64,000 nucleotides of DNA from Linum tenue (Eukaryota > Streptophyta > Magnoliopsida > Malpighiales > Linaceae): contig CAMGYJ010000008.1 of NCBI GenBank assembly GCA_946122785.1, positions 26,685,475-26,749,474 on the forward strand, given 5' to 3'. Position 1 is the stretch's first letter, and each line of letters opens with the position of its first letter. Positions 31,789-42,636 of this stretch are shown here, in pieces. The position numbers and the translations under genes were made by a program. Below the pieces are notes generated by a model. It did not search any database. It was not told where the DNA came from and worked only from the letters and a program-made list of their open reading frames with translations.

Positions 31789-33142
31789 AAACCCTAGCCA
31801 ACCTAATCTCCCCTGCCTCTCGTCCCCCTCGTCCAAAGCCAACCAAAACCCTAACTAAAACGCCGCTCTCTCCTCTCTCCTAACCTTACTCGCCTTTCTC
31901 TTCCTCTCTGATCGGCGGAAACCTAGCCACCCAAGCCAAGATCGCCGCCGTCACCTTGTCCTCTACCTCACTTCTGGAAACAGCAAAAAGGGGGCGCCGC
32001 CGACGGCAAACGACGGCAGGCGCAGCCAGCGACGACGACCAACAGTGGCTAGGGAGTCCTAGAGGTTCGATTTTTACTTGCATGTTTGATTTCTTTTCGG
32101 ATTTCGGATTTTTTAGGGTTCTAGAGTTCTGATTCCTATTTCTTGTTTCTATTTCCGGTGAACCGACCTGGGATCGAGGGGGATTCTCGTTCTGCTCTTC
32201 TCATAAAAACGAAGGCGACGACAACCTTATTGCTATGGTTAGTGCGATTGAGAGTTTGCATATATGTTTTAATTTGGCTATTATTTGTTGATTTCGAATT
32301 CTGATGTTTGTTTGATTATGTATTTAGGTTTGGATTGGGTCGGATCTTGAAGAAAATAAATAAAAAGAAATAAAAAAGGTAAGCCGCCGTCGTCAACCGA
32401 GAGCCACCGCCGCCGCCGGGAAATAGCAGTCGCCGACCCCCTCCTAGGTGGGTTAATTTATCCTCTTGTTTTTATTTTGAACATTTACTTATACTGTGTT
32501 CTGACTCTATTTCTCTGATTTTGCAGATTTGGGGTGAAAAGCCCACAGGTGAAATCTCTCCAAAATTTTGCTTGAGCACATAATTTAGCAAAAAACAACA
32601 GATTTTGATGCGTTTTAAATTATTATAATAACCAACATGGGTTTAGCAAGAGCTACAGCTCCTGCTAAACTGGTTATTAAAGCCTAAATGCTGAGTTAGA
32701 GATAAATTGAAGAGTTTATGACAGAGGGGAAGCCCTTGAACAAAAACAAGGTATTTTAAAATACCTTTCCAGAATTGTTCTTGCTTGTATGGTAACAGGT
32801 CCTTATTTCTGGTTTCTTTTTAGTTATCTGGGCTTAATAAAACGAGAACTTTGGGATTAGCAGATTACTTAAACTACTCAGTCAAAGATTAACAAGTTTG
32901 GGTAAGATATAGTGTTTAAAGGTGTGTTATATTTGTGTATATTAGTGGTAAAAGTAGTGTATAAACTAAACAACAAAGGTTGGTTTATTCCAACATCTAC
33001 ATATGTTTTGAGTTTACTGCTTTTTCTTGTTTTAATCGAAGAGCTTGGATGCTTCTTTGAGAAGAGTTTCTTTAGTTAATATCTTGGAAGATAAAACAGA
33101 CAGTAGCAGAAAGTAAGAAACAGAGTTTAGGAAGCCAAGAAA

Positions 33143-33265
33143 CAAGCATGGAAAGTAGAACAAAACAAGATTAGGGAGTAAAGAACAGATATAGAAAGCA
33201 TGGAAAGTAGAATATATTTGCTTAAGAAGTAAAGGAACAGATATAGAAAGCATAGAAAGTAGACA
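33143..33265. repeat. Tandem near-copies around GAACAGATATAGAAAGCATGG
   Basis: A unit of about 58 bases (AAAGxAACAGATATAGAAAG, then CATGGAAAGTAGA) occurs twice, with a partial third copy upstream near 33148. Confidence 0.7.
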
Positions 33266-33753
33266 TATTTTGTGCTTTTTAAGTATGTATGGCGTGAAGT
33301 GGTGATGATGATTGGTTTCTTAGTGATGAGAAAACCTACCCTGGCTTGATTGGGATGGTAGTGTGGTTGTTTGTTTGTTTCCTTCTGTTGGCTTCTACTG
33401 GTCCTAGCTTCTTTGCTTCAGTCGCTTTCTACTGAGGTGGAGGTGAAGGTTTGGCTTTTACTTTCACAAGCTTACTGGGTTCTTACTCAAACACTGCTCA
33501 TGATCTTGGGAAAATTGGGGAAAGTTGGAGAAAGTTGGAGAGGAGGTGAATGAGTTTTTTTTTTACTGCCTTTAACTTTTTGGGATCTGAATGAGAAATC
33601 TGTCCCCCTCTGCTGCCCCTGGCGTGTTGCATTTATATTGGGAATGTACTGTAGCTACAGTAACCGACATGATTCAGATCGAACCAGGGTTCGAGTCAAA
33701 TGGACGAACCGGTCTGGGTTGGGTACAGATCTGACCGGGTCGATCCTTTGGCT

Positions 33754-33840
33754 GGGCCTTGACCAAATTGAAGGGCCTGACTGGGCTTGACCAAATTGAA
33801 GGGCCTGACTGGGCTTGACCAATCTGATGGGCCTGATTGG
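33754..33840. repeat. Minisatellite of about 30 bases, three units
   Basis: GGGC(C/T)TTGACCAAATTGAAGGGCCTGACT is repeated three times, the last unit slightly changed (CAATCTGATGGGCCTGATT). Confidence 0.85.
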
Positions 33841-34586
33841 GTTTGGGTTGGACTTTGGTATGGACCTGACCCAAATTTGATTATCTTTAATTATTCATTT
33901 ATTTATTTATATTATTATTTTTTGCAGGCCTACTTTCTAGACTTTTAGGGCAAAAAAAGATGACCTGAGAAAACCAAATCCAAATAGGATGGTTCTCAAA
34001 AATCTGATTTCGCCCTTAAGTTTAAAACGAAAGAAAAGTTTTCAAAACCAATGGCCAAGTTATTTTTTCTTTATCTTCCTATTATTGTAATTAGTTACGA
34101 TGTAATCTTTATGAAGTTTGGTGATTATGTGATGTTGTACATTAATCTCGATTGTTGTAATGGTCATGTATGTTTATCATAAATATAAATTATTATTTCA
34201 CTAGTTAGTTCGTCATTTGTCAAGCGATACTCCAACTTGATACTCCACATTCGAAAGCCTAACGTCCGAAGACCACAAACTAATCAAAGTGATCCCAACC
34301 CAAGAATATAACGTAAATGAGGCAATTGCCTTACGAGCTTTAGCCCAACAATCGTCCTAAAATAAAAGGAGATAAGATTTTAGTTGCGATAACCTCTATT
34401 TAAAATGGGATCTTAAGACTTGCTATTGCTAAATCCAAAGACCCAAATTACATATTCTTATATTCTCATGTTAAATATTTTGAGCATATTTAATAGTTTA
34501 TCCAAAATTAGCAATCGCTTATCTTAAACGAGTTAAATTCTTCGAAATTCAGAATATTATAGCCCGGACAAAATTGGGTGTCTACA

Positions 34587-35413
34587 CCTTCAATTAAGGG
34601 TGCTCTATTAACCTAGGCAGATATTCTCTTTCTAGGCTAAAGCAGAAATAACAGGAATTTGATCAGGATTCAAGTCATTCAAGTCATTCAAGCCTCAATT
34701 GAATATAATCAAATCATAAAATCTGTACTTGGGTTCATACAATCAGACCTAACATACAAATCTAGGGTTCTCCATACCCAGATGAATGGGAAAACTACTC
34801 CATGGAGAAAGAAGCAAAAGCAGATTCAGATGCGGAAACCATACTATGAAGGATGGGTTTCTGCTCCTGGTCGTCAATCGGCACTTCTCCAAGCTCAAGC
34901 CGGGCTCCAATGGTGATGAAGATCAAGCTAGGGCACTTGGGAACTCTGGTTCGTCACTTTCTCTCTTTAGGAATCGCTCTGTCTCTCTAAAACTCCGAAC
35001 TCCTTCTTCTTTGGCTCAAATCTGCCTAAAAGGGCGACCTTGGGCAAAACACGGTCGAGGGCACGGCCGTGTTTTGCCCCGGGTTAAAAACACGCCCGCG
35101 TCGGACAAAACACGGTCGTGCCTAAATATGGACACGGCCGTGTTTTGCTATAGGCGCGCCCGTGTTTTGCTTTTCCATCAGTTCAGCTCTCGGCAATAAA
35201 AACACTAGCGTGCCTGTTTGTGTACATGGTCGTGTTTTGGTTTAGGCCAGCCTTCCAAATGCCGAATGACTTCCAAATGCCCCGAAACTCGTGCTTAGCC
35301 TTTCCTTCGACGTCTGGGACCTGAAATATGACAAAGTAGCACAACCCGACGTAAAACGGCCGCGAACGGATAAGAACTAAGGGTGCAAACATGTGAAAAT
35401 ACATTTGCTTGTC
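34587..35413 (-). repeat. 3' LTR of element B, proximal segment
   Basis: Matches 41757-42623 closely, with some indels. The copy loses its match near 35403, about eight bases before the expected LTR start, so the LTR edge here is slightly damaged. It includes palindromic AAAACACG/CGTGTTTT words at 35047-35238. Confidence 0.9.
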
Positions 35414-35422
35414 CCCAAGCAA
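35405..35422 (-). promoter_or_regulatory. Palindromic pre-LTR motif of element B
   Basis: TTGCTTGGGGACAAGCAA on the - strand directly precedes the 3' LTR. CTTGxGGACAAGC just upstream of the polypurine tract is a recurrent feature of plant Ty3 elements of this type. Confidence 0.55.
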
Positions 35423-36371
35423 ACCTAAATCAAACCAATGCAACTCTCCAGACCTCTATAGCAACAAACAACCCCGATCGTCGGTAGAGGATTTTCTAGA
35501 TCATATAGCAGCTTACGAGGTCAACTGGTCTTCTAAGACGTTCCCTATCTCTCTCAATGCGAGTACTAGACTCAAGCCAGGATCATGAGAAGAAGTAGAA
35601 GTAAGACTGTCAGTTCATGGATAAAGGGACTCATGTCATTCTCAACCAAGGACTCGTTGTACGGGGGTGCTCTTTTCACTTCATTTCACCGTTGGAACCC
35701 CTTTTTCACTTTTTTTTCTTTTTCATTCACTTGGTGGGGGTTCCAACTGCAGTCTCTTACACGGTCGGCCCTTATTAGTCGAGCAAGAGCAATTTCTATA
35801 CATCTGGCGCTCGCCAGAGTACTTATTTTAACTCCTTTTCCTCAACTCGTGTGGAGGGTCAATGAAATTAAGGGGGGTCGGAAGCTCTATACGTGCCCTT
35901 TAAAACACATCCTCAAGTAGGCAAACCGTTCAACGGGTGGAAGTTTTACTTGCACTAGAGACAGCTTAGCTTCACCTTGTAGGAGTACCCAACTAAGGAT
36001 CAATAAAATCTCTTCCAAAACCCGATTTGGTGCAATGAACGGTGCCGCACACGTTGGGCTTACCCCATGTTTAAGATTTTGATGATTTTGACATGGAGGA
36101 CCAACTGCATTTTTCATTTTCCACATGAACACCCTGTTCGATACACGAGTCCATAACACAATCCACATAGAGTCACCATTACCACATGAATTCAACGGTC
36201 CTAGCTCCACTAATTCACAAAATCAACAGGCACAACAAAGAGCTAGATAGGAAAAATCTTATACTTCGACATCCTCCATAGTGCTACACTACCTCCCTAG
36301 GTTGCATATTACTATAGAGACTGTCAATTCAAAGCATACTGAGCAGGCAATTTGCAAGGAAACACGTACTT
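35423..36371 (-). other. Noncoding tail of element B
   Basis: No coding signal on either strand that I trust. It lies between the hairpin motif and the 3' LTR. Confidence 0.45.
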
Positions 36372-36413
36372 GGAGCCCTCAAATTTAAAAATTTGGACAG
36401 TGGACTAGGCTCC
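36372..36413 (-). repeat. Conserved hairpin motif, copy 4 (element B)
   Basis: On the - strand: GGAGCCTAGTCCACTGTC, inner stem CAAATTT-TT-AAATTTG, then AGGGCTCC. It is the fourth copy of the motif seen in element A, in the same sense relative to the element. Confidence 0.75.
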
Positions 36414-36444
36414 AAGCACTCAAACAGATCTAATGCAGTCAAAA

Positions 36445-36660
36445 GTGAAACACCCCCCCCCCACACACACACACACACTTAAGATCGACATTGCCCTCAA
36501 TGGAGAAGAGGGAAAGATAAGGGGGACGATGTTAACGGTGTGCACGGACTACATGAGACTGGAAGTGGACCAGTCTGAGCGAAGAGGACTGGAGAGGGGA
36601 CCAGTCAGGGACAGAGCAGAGCTAAAGGGAATAGAAGAACTCAAACACAATATGTTAGGT
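36445..36660 (-). other. Region homologous to the 3' tail of element A, with a GT run and G tract
   Basis: On the - strand: CTCTGTCCCTGACTGGTC, AACATCGTCCCC, CTCCATTGAGGGCAATG, then TTAAGTGTGTGTG and a run of nine or ten Gs. The same order occurs at 3030-3200 in element A. This resembles a polypurine tract region but lies about 1 kb before the LTR. Confidence 0.6.
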
Positions 36661-36780
36661 CCAATGGTCAGCCCAATAATACATCATCCAAAACAAAACA
36701 AACCAAAACCAAACCATTTTACAATCCGACTAAAAACAAAAGAAATAAATGAAAACCATGGTGGGGACGCCCATGGTGGA

Positions 36781-37032
36781 TACTCAGCGGGGTGCAGGAG
36801 CAGTTGCCTCCAAGAGCGGATCCACATCGCTCTTGAGGTACAGCTTCAGATGGTGACCATGCACCCAACGGGTGCGACCACCAGCATTGGTCAGCTCGGC
36901 CTGGCCATCCGGCAAGATGTAGGCGAGGGAGTACTCGGATGGCCAGGGTGGTCGTGGTGCAGGAGGTGGAACCAGCTCATAGTGGTCTCCACCTTTCTTC
37001 CGTGCAGGCTTAGCCAACTACTGCTTCGGCCG
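36781..37032 (-). pseudogene. Integrase C-terminal remnant of element B
   Basis: About 80 codons ending in DGQAELTNAGGRTRWVHGHH and LKLYL, which fits the tail of Ty3 integrases (EL...G....VNGHRLKPY). It directly follows the protease region, separated by two stops, so the reverse transcriptase, RNase H and integrase core have been lost by deletion. Confidence 0.55.
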
Positions 37033-37632
37033 TCACTCCTCTTTGATCCTTTTGTTTGGTGGTGAGGTTGAAGGGAGTGGCGACGCAGACGTGAGAGGGG
37101 GATCCTGCAAAACGAGATGCACAGGGGGGTACACGACAGGCTCGTGTACCTGGTGAGAAATAGCATGCATAGGTTTGACAGTAGGCATATCACAATGATC
37201 AGGGTCAGCCATAGAAAAAGTAGCATGTTCATTCCCAGCACGCAAGATCAGTTTACCACTATGCACATCAATAAGTGCCTTGGCGGTGGCAAGAAATGGT
37301 CTACCCAGAATCAAAGGCACATCCACATCCTCATTTATATCCAGAACAACAAAATCAACAGGATATGTGAATGCGCCTACTTTAACAAGCAGATCCTCTA
37401 TGATACCCCTAGGATGCACAATAGAGCAATAAGCTAATTGAATGCTCATCCTAGCAGGGCTAAGTTCACCTAGGTCCAGCTTTTTAAACAGATTGTATGG
37501 CATGACATTTATGCTAGCGCCTAGGTCCGCCAAGGACTTCCCTACATGCATGCTGCCAATATTGAGAGGGATAGTGAAACTCCCTAGGTCTTTCGCTTTT
37601 TGGGCAGCTTGTTCTGCATGATGGCAGAACAC
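37033..37632 (-). pseudogene. Athila-type aspartic protease of element B
   Basis: The protease that would process Gag-Pol. The frame shows KSLADLGASINVMPYNLFKK (active-site Asp in ADLGAS), MSIQLAYCSIVHPRGIIEDL, YPVDFVVLDINEDVDVPLIL and GRPFLATAKALIDV, all standard blocks of Athila-type proteases. It is open for 199 codons. A one-base shift near 37600 separates it from the gag frame upstream. Confidence 0.9.
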
Positions 37633-38993
37633 TCGTTGCTCAGCATCACTATCGAAAGATCCCCAAGTTTCTTCTTGTTGCTGAGGAGATCCTTCGTGAA
37701 CTTGGAGTACTTGGGCATCTTCGACAGTGCCTCCATGAAGGGTATGCTGACATCGAGCTGCTTCAACATTGCCATGAACTTGGCAAACTCAGTCTCCAGC
37801 TTATCTTTATGTAGTCGAGTGGGGAAGGGAAGCTGGGGTACATGCTCCTTAACCACTGGTTGTGGCTTGGGAGCAGGGGCTTCCTTCTGCACCCTCACTT
37901 CTACATCATCGGCTGGAAGTGCTGAAGCAGGTAGTGGCTCTTCCTCCCTAGCCTGGGCAGGTACCGCCGATGTGGACTTGCCACTCCTGGTGGTGATGGC
38001 ATTCAGCTACTGGTGCGACTCCCGTGGATTGGGGATGGTAGTGGCAGATAGAGTTCTCGGGGCTCGGATATTAATTTTGCGAGCCATGCTACCCATCTGG
38101 TTCTGTAAATCTTGCAAAACGACACCTTGGTTCCTCTGGCCTGCCTCCAGTGAGGCTATGCTCTGATCCATCCTCGTGAAAGTTGCCTGGGTGGTAGTCA
38201 TGAATGCCTCTAGAATGTTTTTCAGCTCCGTCATCTGATTATCTGGAGCCTGGGCTGCTGCTGGCTCGGCATACTCACGCTGAGACTGCTGCTGAGGGAG
38301 TGCCCCTGTCTAGCCTGGAAAGGCTGCCTCTGCTGAAAACCACCTGCTGGAGCTGGGAAACCAAGTGGTTTAGTGGTGTTGCTATTCCAAGCGAAGTTGG
38401 GATGCTGGCGCCACCCCTCATTGTATGTATTGCTGTAGGGGTCAAAGCGCCAAGCATTGGCGATGAAGTTCAACTGCTCTTGGGGAGTAGTTGACTCCCG
38501 CATAGCCTGGAAGTCTTCCACCAGATGATTTGAGCTCTCACACTACTGACATTCAGCTACTGTAGGTGTAGCCAAACCTTTGCCCGGAATAAGACTGTTG
38601 GGCTGCTTCAATGTCTGCACCAACTCGGCCACCTGCTGCTCGAGCCCGGACCTGGCCTCCATGGCGTGCACACCACGGTCCCTGGAATTCCTGCCTCTGG
38701 TGCTCTGCCCCCAGGAATGATCTCTGGAAACCAAGGTACTGATCATCTGGTTTAGTTTGGTTGGAGTCTTAGTAAGAATATCCCCTCGTGGGCATAAAGA
38801 CTCAATCACCATCTGGCTGTCCGGAGAGAGAGCATTGTAGAAGTTCCCCACTATGAATGCATCACTGAAGCCATGATGGGGACACTGCAAGAAATATCCC
38901 ATGTACCGCTCCCATGCATCACGAAGTGACTCGTCTGGCTCTTGGCGGAAGTGAGTGATCTCCCGCTGGATCTCGGTGGTCTTCGATGCTGGG
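37584..38993 (-). pseudogene. gag of element B, C-terminal part
   Basis: Continues gag after the solo LTR insertion: SKTTEIQREITHFRQEPDES, LRDAWERYMGYFLQCPHHGF, FYNALSPDSQMVIES, then a Gln/Pro-rich region and EFAKFMAMLKQLDVSIPFME leading to the protease. The block REIxxFRQxxDESLxxAWERxxxxxxxCPHHGF is the hallmark of retrotransposon gag in this lineage. Stops near 38543 and 38008-38020 and frame changes break it. Confidence 0.9.
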
Positions 38994-40510
38994 TGATGAC
39001 TCGATATTTGCACATGTTTTCCCGTTAGTTTCTTGATCTTTTAAGCTTGCATTATTTCTTCTTTGGCCTATTTTATGCTAGGTTGTGTTCCTTTGTCTCA
39101 TTTCAGGTCCTAGCACATAAAGTGGAGCGTAGGCGCAAGTTTCAAGTCAATCGGAGATCAATTGGCAACTCGAGGGAAGAAACTCGGGCATGACTTGAAG
39201 AAGAATGATTTCTACCTCATTTTGTGACCATATAATCATGTAATCTTGCATGAGAAGAAAGAGGACGAGACTACAAGCGTCTGGAATCAAACGGCACCTG
39301 ATTTGGAGTCTGAACGAGGGAGAAACGAAGAATCAAAGATACGGGACCCTGAACTGCAAAATACCCGGCCATGGGCAAAAATACCCGACAGGGTATTATT
39401 TGGAGCAAACTGGAGAAAATTGGTTTCGGGCTTCTCTGAGAAACAGAAGGAGGCCCTATCGTGACGCTAAAATCCACGGTAGGGGATTTTTGGCCTTGAC
39501 CGGGGATTTTCCCCTGTCCCCAACGGTGCGTTTTAAAGATACCCAGTCTCCACCTAAAATACCCGACCGGGTATTATGACCGGGGATCGCGAACACAGGC
39601 TGTTAAAAGCCTGTTTGGTGGGTTTTTGCAAGGGAGAGCTGGGTTTTGGATCCCAAACACCCAAGGGACGAACCAAAGAGAGAGAGGGCGATTTGAGGGC
39701 ATTCTTGGAGTGGAACTGGAGGATTTCTTCGCCTTGGAAGCTCGAGGAATAAGCCCGGACTTGAAGACTGATCATCTGAAGATTCTTACTGCGGTCTCTC
39801 TCTTCTCTATGGAGTAACTTCCCTTCACTTAGGTTTTGAGGAACCCTAGCTATGTTTGTTTGATTGGATGATTGTATGAGTACTCTGACTTGATAACCTT
39901 GAGTTCATATTCAATCTATACATGTTTTCATGATTCAATTCTGCTTTAGTCGAGATTATTGATTCTGCTTTGGTCCTATGAGAGCGAATACCTGATTAGG
40001 TCAATAGAGCACCATAGATTGATAGTATTGGATCGATTTTAGTCGAGGGTTGATTCGCTGCTTTGTATCGATTGAGAACCTCTTTCGATAGAGGGAGTCT
40101 AGTTCAGAACGCCTTGATCGGTTATTCAAGAGAAGGATATGTCCCTCTAGACAATTGACTCAAGAGGGCCTTGTTCCTTTAGTCGAGACTCAAGGTCTAG
40201 TCAAGGATTCTCCGCATTGTGAATGAAAGTGAAACAAGTTAGAAATCATCAATCGTTAATCTGGCTAGTGGCTAGGGGGAATCATACCTAAGTGAGTTCC
40301 CAACCTGTAATTAGATTAACTTTAACTATAGTTTGCTAGAGTAGTTTTAGTTCTTCCTCATTAATCTGGTTTGCTAAATAATAAACTAAAGCTGAGTAAT
40401 AGTAACTCTAGAGACCCGTGGATTCGATATTTATTACTTGAGCCACTATACTGCAGTCCCTTCCATTGGTTACACTTGGCCATTGTTAGGAGTTGTGTCA
40501 TAGCGAGTCA
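38994..40510 (+). mobile_element. Solo LTR inserted in gag of element B
   Basis: Starts TGATGACTCGATATTTGCAC and ends TCATAGCGAGTCA, flanked by CTGGG at 38989-38993 and 40511-40515. Its start resembles the LTR start of element B (TGAT.AC....TATTTGCACATGTTT) and both end GAGTCA, so it is a relative in the opposite orientation. No internal region is present, so recombination between LTRs removed the rest. It carries palindromic AATACCCG/CGGGTATT words (39357-39578). Confidence 0.9.
39357..39578. repeat. Palindromic AATACCCG / CGGGTATT words in the solo LTR
   Basis: Facing pairs such as AAATACCCGACAGGGTATTA and AAATACCCGACCGGGTATTA, with further CCGGGGATTTT(C) and GATACCC words between them. 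Confidence 0.75.
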
Positions 40511-41135
40511 CTGGGTAGTACCTGTGCACGAACTTGTCGGCCAGATCATCCCAAGAAGTGATGGGCAATGGGGGCTGGGTCTCCAACCACCTCTTATCAT
40601 TCCCCGCTAGAGAATGGGGGAAGAGGTGAAGGCGGATTGCGTCATCAGGGACACCGTTTAACTTGAACCCGTTCGTCAGCTGCAGAAAACGGGAAAGATG
40701 CACTCTTGCCTCCTCATCCTTCAAGCCATGGAACTGGATAGAGGATGTAATGAGTTGAATCCAGCATTGCTTGATCTCGAAGTTGTTCGCTGGAATGGGC
40801 GGATAGAGGATGACCGGGCGGATGTCAGCAATCCGTGGAGTGTAGTAGTACTCTAAGGTGGGACCTGACAGCGGTGGATGATAATGAACCCCATCTTCCT
40901 GGGGTATGGGGTTGTTCCCCAAGACCTGATTCACCGGGGGAACCTGGTGAGGATTCCCCTGGTGTGGATTGTAATCTCCTTCCATCTCGTACTCGTCCTC
41001 GGACTCGCTGCTCAAATGGCCGTCTATGCGCTCCTCCGTAACCAGTCTAGCTCGTTGTTGTCTCCTGAGTTGGCGACAGGTGCGTTCAAGCTCCGGATTC
41101 AATGGCAGTAAACCTCCTGACTGGCTACGGGTCAT
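40511..41135 (-). pseudogene. gag of element B, N-terminal part
   Basis: Starts MTRSQSGGLLPLNPELERTC at 41135. A charged N-terminal region, then a gag core with EIKQCWIQLITSSIQFHGLK and DLADKFVHRYYP, at which point the solo LTR interrupts. The reading frame up to the break is intact, and the next gag residues resume at 38993 on the far side of the insertion. Confidence 0.9.
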
Positions 41136-41250
41136 GCACTACCTGCACACAGTCAAGCAGCAAACTCGTGAAGGCACAAGTGGGACAAAGCAAACGATTG
41201 GAAAAGAAAAGCTAAATTAACAGAATTCTCGTTTCTTCAACAACCTAGCC

Positions 41251-41269
41251 ATCCCCGGCAACGGCGCCA
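41251..41269 (-). promoter_or_regulatory. Primer binding site of element B
   Basis: TGGCGCCGTTGCCGGGGAT on the - strand, six bases after the 5' LTR. This is the plant Ty3 primer site commonly assigned to tRNA-Asp. Confidence 0.85.
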
Positions 41270-41275
41270 AAAACT

Positions 41276-42631
41276 TGACTCACTCCTACTGTCACTCTAG
41301 AAAATGGCCAAGTGTAACCACTTCCTAAAGCATAGTATAGCGGGTTTGTGTTTTAATGTCAACCCGGGTCCTAGATGTGATGACTACTCAGTGAATTCTA
41401 ATTATCTAGCGGTGAAACTTTAGTGCAGGTTCAAACAAGCAAAACAAGCAAAGCAATTAAAAGGTTGTTTTCAAGTCGAGAGAGGTCACCCGGATATGGT
41501 TCCCCCTAGACTGCAGTTAAGCCGGATTGCAATTTACCAAGTTCAGTTTCTATGATAGTTATACTGTGGGAGGTTCTTAAACAGTCCGAAGTCTCAACTA
41601 AAGGTCTCCAGACCCTCTCACTCTGAGTCCCCAGCGGGCGACTAACCTCCACCGGAGTAAACAGATTGAGGCCCTAACGAACCAAACCTCCACTACCGAA
41701 GTAAATTCGGTACAGAATAGTGAACTGGCTCCTCGACTAAAGTCGCCAATTCACTACCTTCAATTAAGGGTGCTCTATTAACCTAGGCAGATATTCTCTT
41801 TCTAGGCTAAAGCAGAAATAACAGGAATTTCATCAGGATTCAAGTTATTCAAGTCATTCAAGCCTCAATTGAATATAATCAAATCATAAAATCTGTACTT
41901 GGGTTCATACAATCAGACCTAACATACAAATCTAGGGTTCTCCATACCCAGATGAATGGGAAAAATACTCCATGGAGAAAGAAGCAAAAGCATATTCAGA
42001 TGCGGAAACCATACTGTGAAGGATGGGTTTCTGCTCCTGGTCGTCAATCGGCACTTCTCCAAGCTCAAGCCGGGCTCCAATGGTGATGAAGATCAAGCTA
42101 GGGCACTTGGGAACTCTGGTTCGTCACTTTCTCTCTCTAGGAATCGCTCTGTCTCTCTAAAACTCCGAACTCCTTCTCCTTTGGCTCAAATCTGCCTAAA
42201 AAGGGAGACCCTGGGCAAAACATTGTCGAGGGCACGACCGTGCTTTGGTTTTGCCCGCCCGTGTTTTGCCCCGGGTTAAAAACACGCCCGCGTCGGCCAA
42301 AACACGGTCGTTCCTAAATATGGACACTGCCGTGTTTTGCTTTAGGCGCGCCCGTGTTTTGCTTTTCCATCAGTTCAGCTCTCAGCAATAAAAATACTAG
42401 CGTGCCTGTTTGTGTACACGACCGTGTTTTGGTTTAGGCCAGCCCGTGCTTTGGCCCCAGCTCGACCGAATGACTTCCAAATGCCTCGTGCTTAGCCTTT
42501 CTTTTGACGTCCGGGACCTGAAATATGACAAAGTAGCACAACCCGGCGTAAAATGAGCCAAAAATACACGACTACTAGCCGCAAACGGATAAGAACTAAG
42601 GGTGCAAACATGTGCAAATACATCGTTATCA
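41276..42631 (-). repeat. 5' LTR of element B
   Basis: 1356 bases. It begins (on -) TGATAACGATGTATTTGCAC and ends GGAGTGAGTCA. It carries the AAAACACG/CGTGTTTT words at 42217-42428 in its upstream third, where promoter-enhancer sequences of an LTR would lie. Confidence 0.9.
42217..42428. repeat. AAAACACG / CGTGTTTT words in the B LTR
   Basis: About eight copies, including GCCCGTGTTTTGCCCC, TTAAAAACACGCCCGCG and CACGACCGTGTTTTGG, the same words as in element A at 1039-1355. Confidence 0.8.
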
Positions 42632-42636
42632 AGACC

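Larger units (their letters stand above)
30444..34586. mobile_element. 4.1 kb LTR-like insertion (solo long LTR or LARD)
   Basis: Begins TGTCGTAACCGCCCCTCCGC and ends GGGTGTCTACA, i.e. TG...CA termini, with the duplication CCTTC at 30439-30443 and 34587-34591. No protein-coding region, primer site or internal LTR pair is seen, so it looks like a solo LTR of a large Tat/Ogre-type element or a large noncoding derivative. It contains a duplicated promoter-like block on the + strand, a tRNA-like T-arm and several minisatellites. Its transcription direction is uncertain. Confidence 0.75.
29958..42631 (-). mobile_element. Element B: Athila-like Ty3 retrotransposon nested in element C
   Basis: Flanked by AGACC on both sides (29953-29957 and 42632-42636). 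The order on the - strand is: 5' LTR (42631-41276), tRNA-Asp-type primer site, gag, protease, a remnant of the integrase C-terminal domain, noncoding tail, and 3' LTR. Reverse transcriptase, RNase H and the integrase core are deleted, so it depends on other copies. It is interrupted by a solo LTR (38994-40510) and a 4.1 kb LTR-like insertion (30444-34586). The paired LTR segments are nearly identical, so insertion was recent relative to the decay of C. Confidence 0.9.

Noticed and set aside
36433..37065. 210-codon open frame on +
   Set aside because: It overlaps the polypurine-like tract and integrase remnant of element B on the other strand and has no recognisable domain.
37600..38166. 188-codon open frame on +
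   Set aside because: It is the antisense shadow of gag in element B, which has clear gag motifs on the - strand.
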